NCBI RefSeq assembly: GCF_002844395.1 | Contig: NZ_CP025197.1 | Coordinates: 2,170,001 to 2,234,000 of the forward strand | Reading direction: 5' to 3' | Length of the DNA stretch: 64,000 bases | From: Acetivibrio saccincola | GTDB lineage: Bacteria; Bacillota; Clostridia; Acetivibrionales; Acetivibrionaceae | Shown here: positions 61,575-64,000 of the stretch, piece by piece | Layout of the letters: each line of letters opens with the position of its first letter | How positions within the stretch are numbered: the first letter of the stretch is position 1 | Made by a program: the position numbers and the translations under genes | The notes under the pieces: model-generated | Database searches by the model: none | Seen by the model: only the letters and a program-made list of their open reading frames with translations | Told to the model about the DNA's origin: nothing

Positions 61575-63947
61575 TTAATCTTCAGAATATGCTATGCGCA
61601 GCATTTCATCTATTGTTGTTACTCCTTTTTTAACATATCTTGCACAATTCATTCTAAGCGTTTTCATTCCGTTTCTTAACGCTGCCTCTTTAATTACATC
61701 TGCATTTTCATTCTTTGCTATAAGGTTTCTTATTTCCCTGTTAATTGTCATTATTTCATATACAGCTATCCTGCCTTTATATCCTGTATTATTGCATTCT
61801 TCACAGCCTACTGCTTTGTATAGTTCTATTTCTTCACCCTCTTTTAAACTAAGTGCTTCTTTTGCATATTCATCAGGTTCAATTCTTTCCCTACATTTTT
61901 GGCAAAGCCTTCTTACAAGCCTTTGGGCAATTACGCCAACAACTGATGAAGACATCATAAAGGGCTCAATTCCCATATCTATCATTCTTGTAATGGAACT
62001 AGCAGCATCATTAGTGTGAAGGGTACTGAAAACCAAGTGACCAGTAATAGCAGCCCTTGTTGCTATTTCCGCAGTTTCCCTGTCCCTTATCTCCCCAACC
62101 ATTATTATGTCAGGGTCTTGTCTTAAGAAAGCTCTTAAGGCTGTAGCAAATGTAAGCCCTGCCTTTACATTAACCTGAACCTGGTTAATACCCTTTATGG
62201 TGCTCTCAACAGGATCTTCAACAGTTAGAAGGTTTACATTCGGCTTGCACAATTCTCTTAGCGCTGTGTATAACGTGGTAGATTTACCACTTCCTGTAGG
62301 CCCTGTTACCAAAACTATACCATGAGGGTGGGCAATAATATCATCAAATTTCTCTAAATCATCTTCAAAGAAACCTAAATCTTTTTTATCTACTTGAAAG
62401 CCTTCTTTATCGGCTATTCTTATAACAACTTTTTCCCCAAACATTGTAGGCAGTATGGAAACACGCATGTCATAGTCTTTGCCGTCTATCTTCATACCTA
62501 TTCTTCCGTCTTGCGGGATTCTCTTCTCTGCTATATTAAGCCCGCTTATAATCTTAACCCTTGCCACAAGAGCTGAAACAATCTTTCTGTCGTGCTTCAT
62601 TATTTCAACTAATTGCCCGTCTATTCTGAATCTTATAAGAACACAATCTTCCTGAGGCTCTATATGTATATCACTTGCCCTGCTTGCAACTGCTTTTTGG
62701 AAAATTATGTTGACCATTTTGACAATGGGGGCATTTTCTAAAACATCTATATCAACAACTTCTTCCTCTTCTTCTTCTTCCGTTATTTCAACAGCTATCT
62801 TTTCATTTACTTTTCTGATTTCTTCTTCTAAGTCAATGGCTTCTTTATCTCTTTCTTCTTTCTTTATAGCATCTTTGTCATAATATTTATCAAGCATTAT
62901 CATTATTTGATCTTCGTCAGCAAGACAAGGGATTATATTATAACCTGTTGTAAGCCTTAAGTCATCTATGGAAAATATATTCATAGGGTCGCTCATGGCA
63001 ACTTTTAAAGAGCCGTTTGAAAGTTTAACGGGAATTAATTTATGCATCCTCGCAATATTCCACGTAACTAAATTTATAACGCTTTCTTCAATTTCAATAT
63101 TTTCTAAATCTATAAACTCAACTCCCATTTGTTTTTGTAAAAATTCATAAAGGGATTTTGTATCTAAATAACCCTGCTTAACCATTATCTTTCCGATAAG
63201 TCCGCCCTTTTTAGCCTGGATGGCCAAGGCAGTATCCAATTGCTCCTGGGTTATTACACCTGCTTTAACCAGAAGATTTCCGATTTTATCTTTAAAAATG
63301 CCACTTTCTGAAGTATCATCCTGAATGTTTAAATCTGTACTGGAAAAGCTATCATCCTTTGAATCAAACTCCAAATCCGCCGGTTCTAAATCAGTGGTGA
63401 TGTCATTATAAAAATCTCTTTCAAGGAGCAGTGACTCCTGCTCTTTTAACAAGTCAGCTTTGGAGATTTCATCTGATTTTGGTGCTAATTCTTTTTTAGG
63501 TTTTTCCTCTTCACCAAAATATTTTTTGATTAGTTTTTCAATTTCTTTTGGATCGGAAAACACCGGCTTTATTTCAAGAGCTGTTGCGAGACGGATATCG
63601 TCTATGCAGAAAATATCAGTAGGATCTTGCATTGCAACAGTAAGTACCCCGTTTTCTTTTTCAATGGGTATTACTTTGTACCTGTTTGCAATGTTTCTGG
63701 TTATCAATGTGGGAACACTTTCGTCTTTAATCTCATAATTGGAAAGGTCTACAAAGGAAATCCCCATCTTAATGGCATTTGCGCGCATAATATCCGTAGG
63801 TGTTACAAGTTCAAGCTCTAATAACACGTCCTCTATGCTGCTGCCTCTTTCCCTTTGGATGTCCCACGCTCTTTTAAGATCGGTTATTTTTAATACCCCG
63901 GTCTCTAAAAGTATTTCATCAATACCCCTCGTATCTACTCCAACCAT
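61575..63947 (-). CDS. pilB: Type IV pilus extension ATPase PilB with two MshEN-like N-terminal domains
   Basis: Two N-terminal repeats of the MshEN type come first (about 5-145 and 225-360). The second has IGNLLVKAGVITQEQLDTAL, close to the known c-di-GMP-binding consensus. The ATPase domain has Walker A GPTGSGKSTTLYTALR, Asp box LLTVEDPVEST, Walker B DPDIIMVGEIRDRETAEIAT and the His box. The zinc site uses two Cys pairs (CQKC and CEEC). Length 790 residues, longer than usual because of the doubled N-domain. GGGGGT precedes the ATG. It is the first gene of the pilus run in this window; 53 bases upstream remain. Confidence 0.93.
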   Translation of the reverse strand: MVGVDTRGIDEILLETGVLKITDLKRAWDIQRERGSSIEDVLLELELVTPTDIMRANAIKMGISFVDLSNYEIKDESVPTLITRNIANRYKVIPIEKENGVLTVAMQDPTDIFCIDDIRLATALEIKPVFSDPKEIEKLIKKYFGEEEKPKKELAPKSDEISKADLLKEQESLLLERDFYNDITTDLEPADLEFDSKDDSFSSTDLNIQDDTSESGIFKDKIGNLLVKAGVITQEQLDTALAIQAKKGGLIGKIMVKQGYLDTKSLYEFLQKQMGVEFIDLENIEIEESVINLVTWNIARMHKLIPVKLSNGSLKVAMSDPMNIFSIDDLRLTTGYNIIPCLADEDQIMIMLDKYYDKDAIKKEERDKEAIDLEEEIRKVNEKIAVEITEEEEEEEVVDIDVLENAPIVKMVNIIFQKAVASRASDIHIEPQEDCVLIRFRIDGQLVEIMKHDRKIVSALVARVKIISGLNIAEKRIPQDGRIGMKIDGKDYDMRVSILPTMFGEKVVIRIADKEGFQVDKKDLGFFEDDLEKFDDIIAHPHGIVLVTGPTGSGKSTTLYTALRELCKPNVNLLTVEDPVESTIKGINQVQVNVKAGLTFATALRAFLRQDPDIIMVGEIRDRETAEIATRAAITGHLVFSTLHTNDAASSITRMIDMGIEPFMMSSSVVGVIAQRLVRRLCQKCRERIEPDEYAKEALSLKEGEEIELYKAVGCEECNNTGYKGRIAVYEIMTINREIRNLIAKNENADVIKEAALRNGMKTLRMNCARYVKKGVTTIDEMLRIAYSED

Positions 63948-64000
63948 TTTGTACCCCCAAATATCATATGTAATTATAAAACCTTCTTTGAAACAGCTTT

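Overview
The window is AT-rich chromosomal DNA from a spore-forming, polysaccharide-degrading member of the Clostridia. The best fit is the Acetivibrio / Clostridium thermocellum group. Supporting evidence: a type I dockerin on a secreted protein, an RsgI-type membrane anti-sigma factor with a carbohydrate-binding-like C-terminus, remnants of a GH11 xylanase and a CE15 glucuronoyl esterase, a clostridial type IV pilus cluster, and a membrane pyrophosphatase with the K+-dependent motif. No rRNA, tRNA or CRISPR array was seen.

Layout. 1-3 kb: two secreted proteins; the second is interrupted by a -1 frameshift at a perfect A AAA AAG heptamer and its continuation runs off the left edge. 3-4 kb: a decayed transposon with repeated end motifs. 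4.2-7.4 kb: nadK-argR-recN. 7.5-12.8 kb: an orphan rsgI-like gene and a cellulosomal papain-like protease with kelch repeats. 12.8-15.5 kb: an unknown protein and a membrane-anchored PQQ-type propeller. 15.6-17.3 kb: a broken GH11/CE15 enzyme. 17.7-32 kb: an apparently complete legionaminic acid pathway (LegB, LegC, LegG, LegI, LegH, PtmE, PtmF, LegF, PtmA-like) followed by two tiny helical proteins, a Maf-type protein glycosyltransferase and a catalytically degenerate GT2-TPR protein. DUF4183 proteins lie at both ends of this island. 32-34 kb: rarA and a TetR regulator. 34.4-38 kb: two ABC-2 transporter loci, both damaged by internal deletions; one belongs to a SigY-like ECF sigma factor operon. 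38-44 kb: ACT protein, phenylacetate-CoA ligase, a sodium:solute symporter and hppA with a long structured leader. 44-50 kb: a GT4/UDP-sugar dehydrogenase fusion, a GT2-TPR protein and a 21-residue tandem-repeat protein. 50-51 kb: ylzJ-tepA. 51-64 kb: a type IV pilus operon (pilB, pilT, pilC, pilA, minor pilins, pilN, pilO-like, a large PilX/GspK-like protein, a lipoprotein).

The strongest candidate for an undescribed system is the legionaminic acid/Maf island. No flagellar gene is present. The three likely surface proteins near the glycosylation genes (DUF4183, triple DUF4183, 21-residue repeat protein) each have an exact AC-N17-CATANNNTA upstream, the textbook sigma-K pattern. I infer a late-sporulation surface layer decorated with legionaminic acid; this is a hypothesis from context, not a demonstrated function.

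A second theme is recurrent decay. At least six internal deletions keep both ends of a gene or gene pair and lose the middle (transposon, GH11/CE15, two ABC ATPases, two ABC permeases), and there are two poly-A frameshifts. These could be real decay or assembly/sequencing error, and raw reads would decide.
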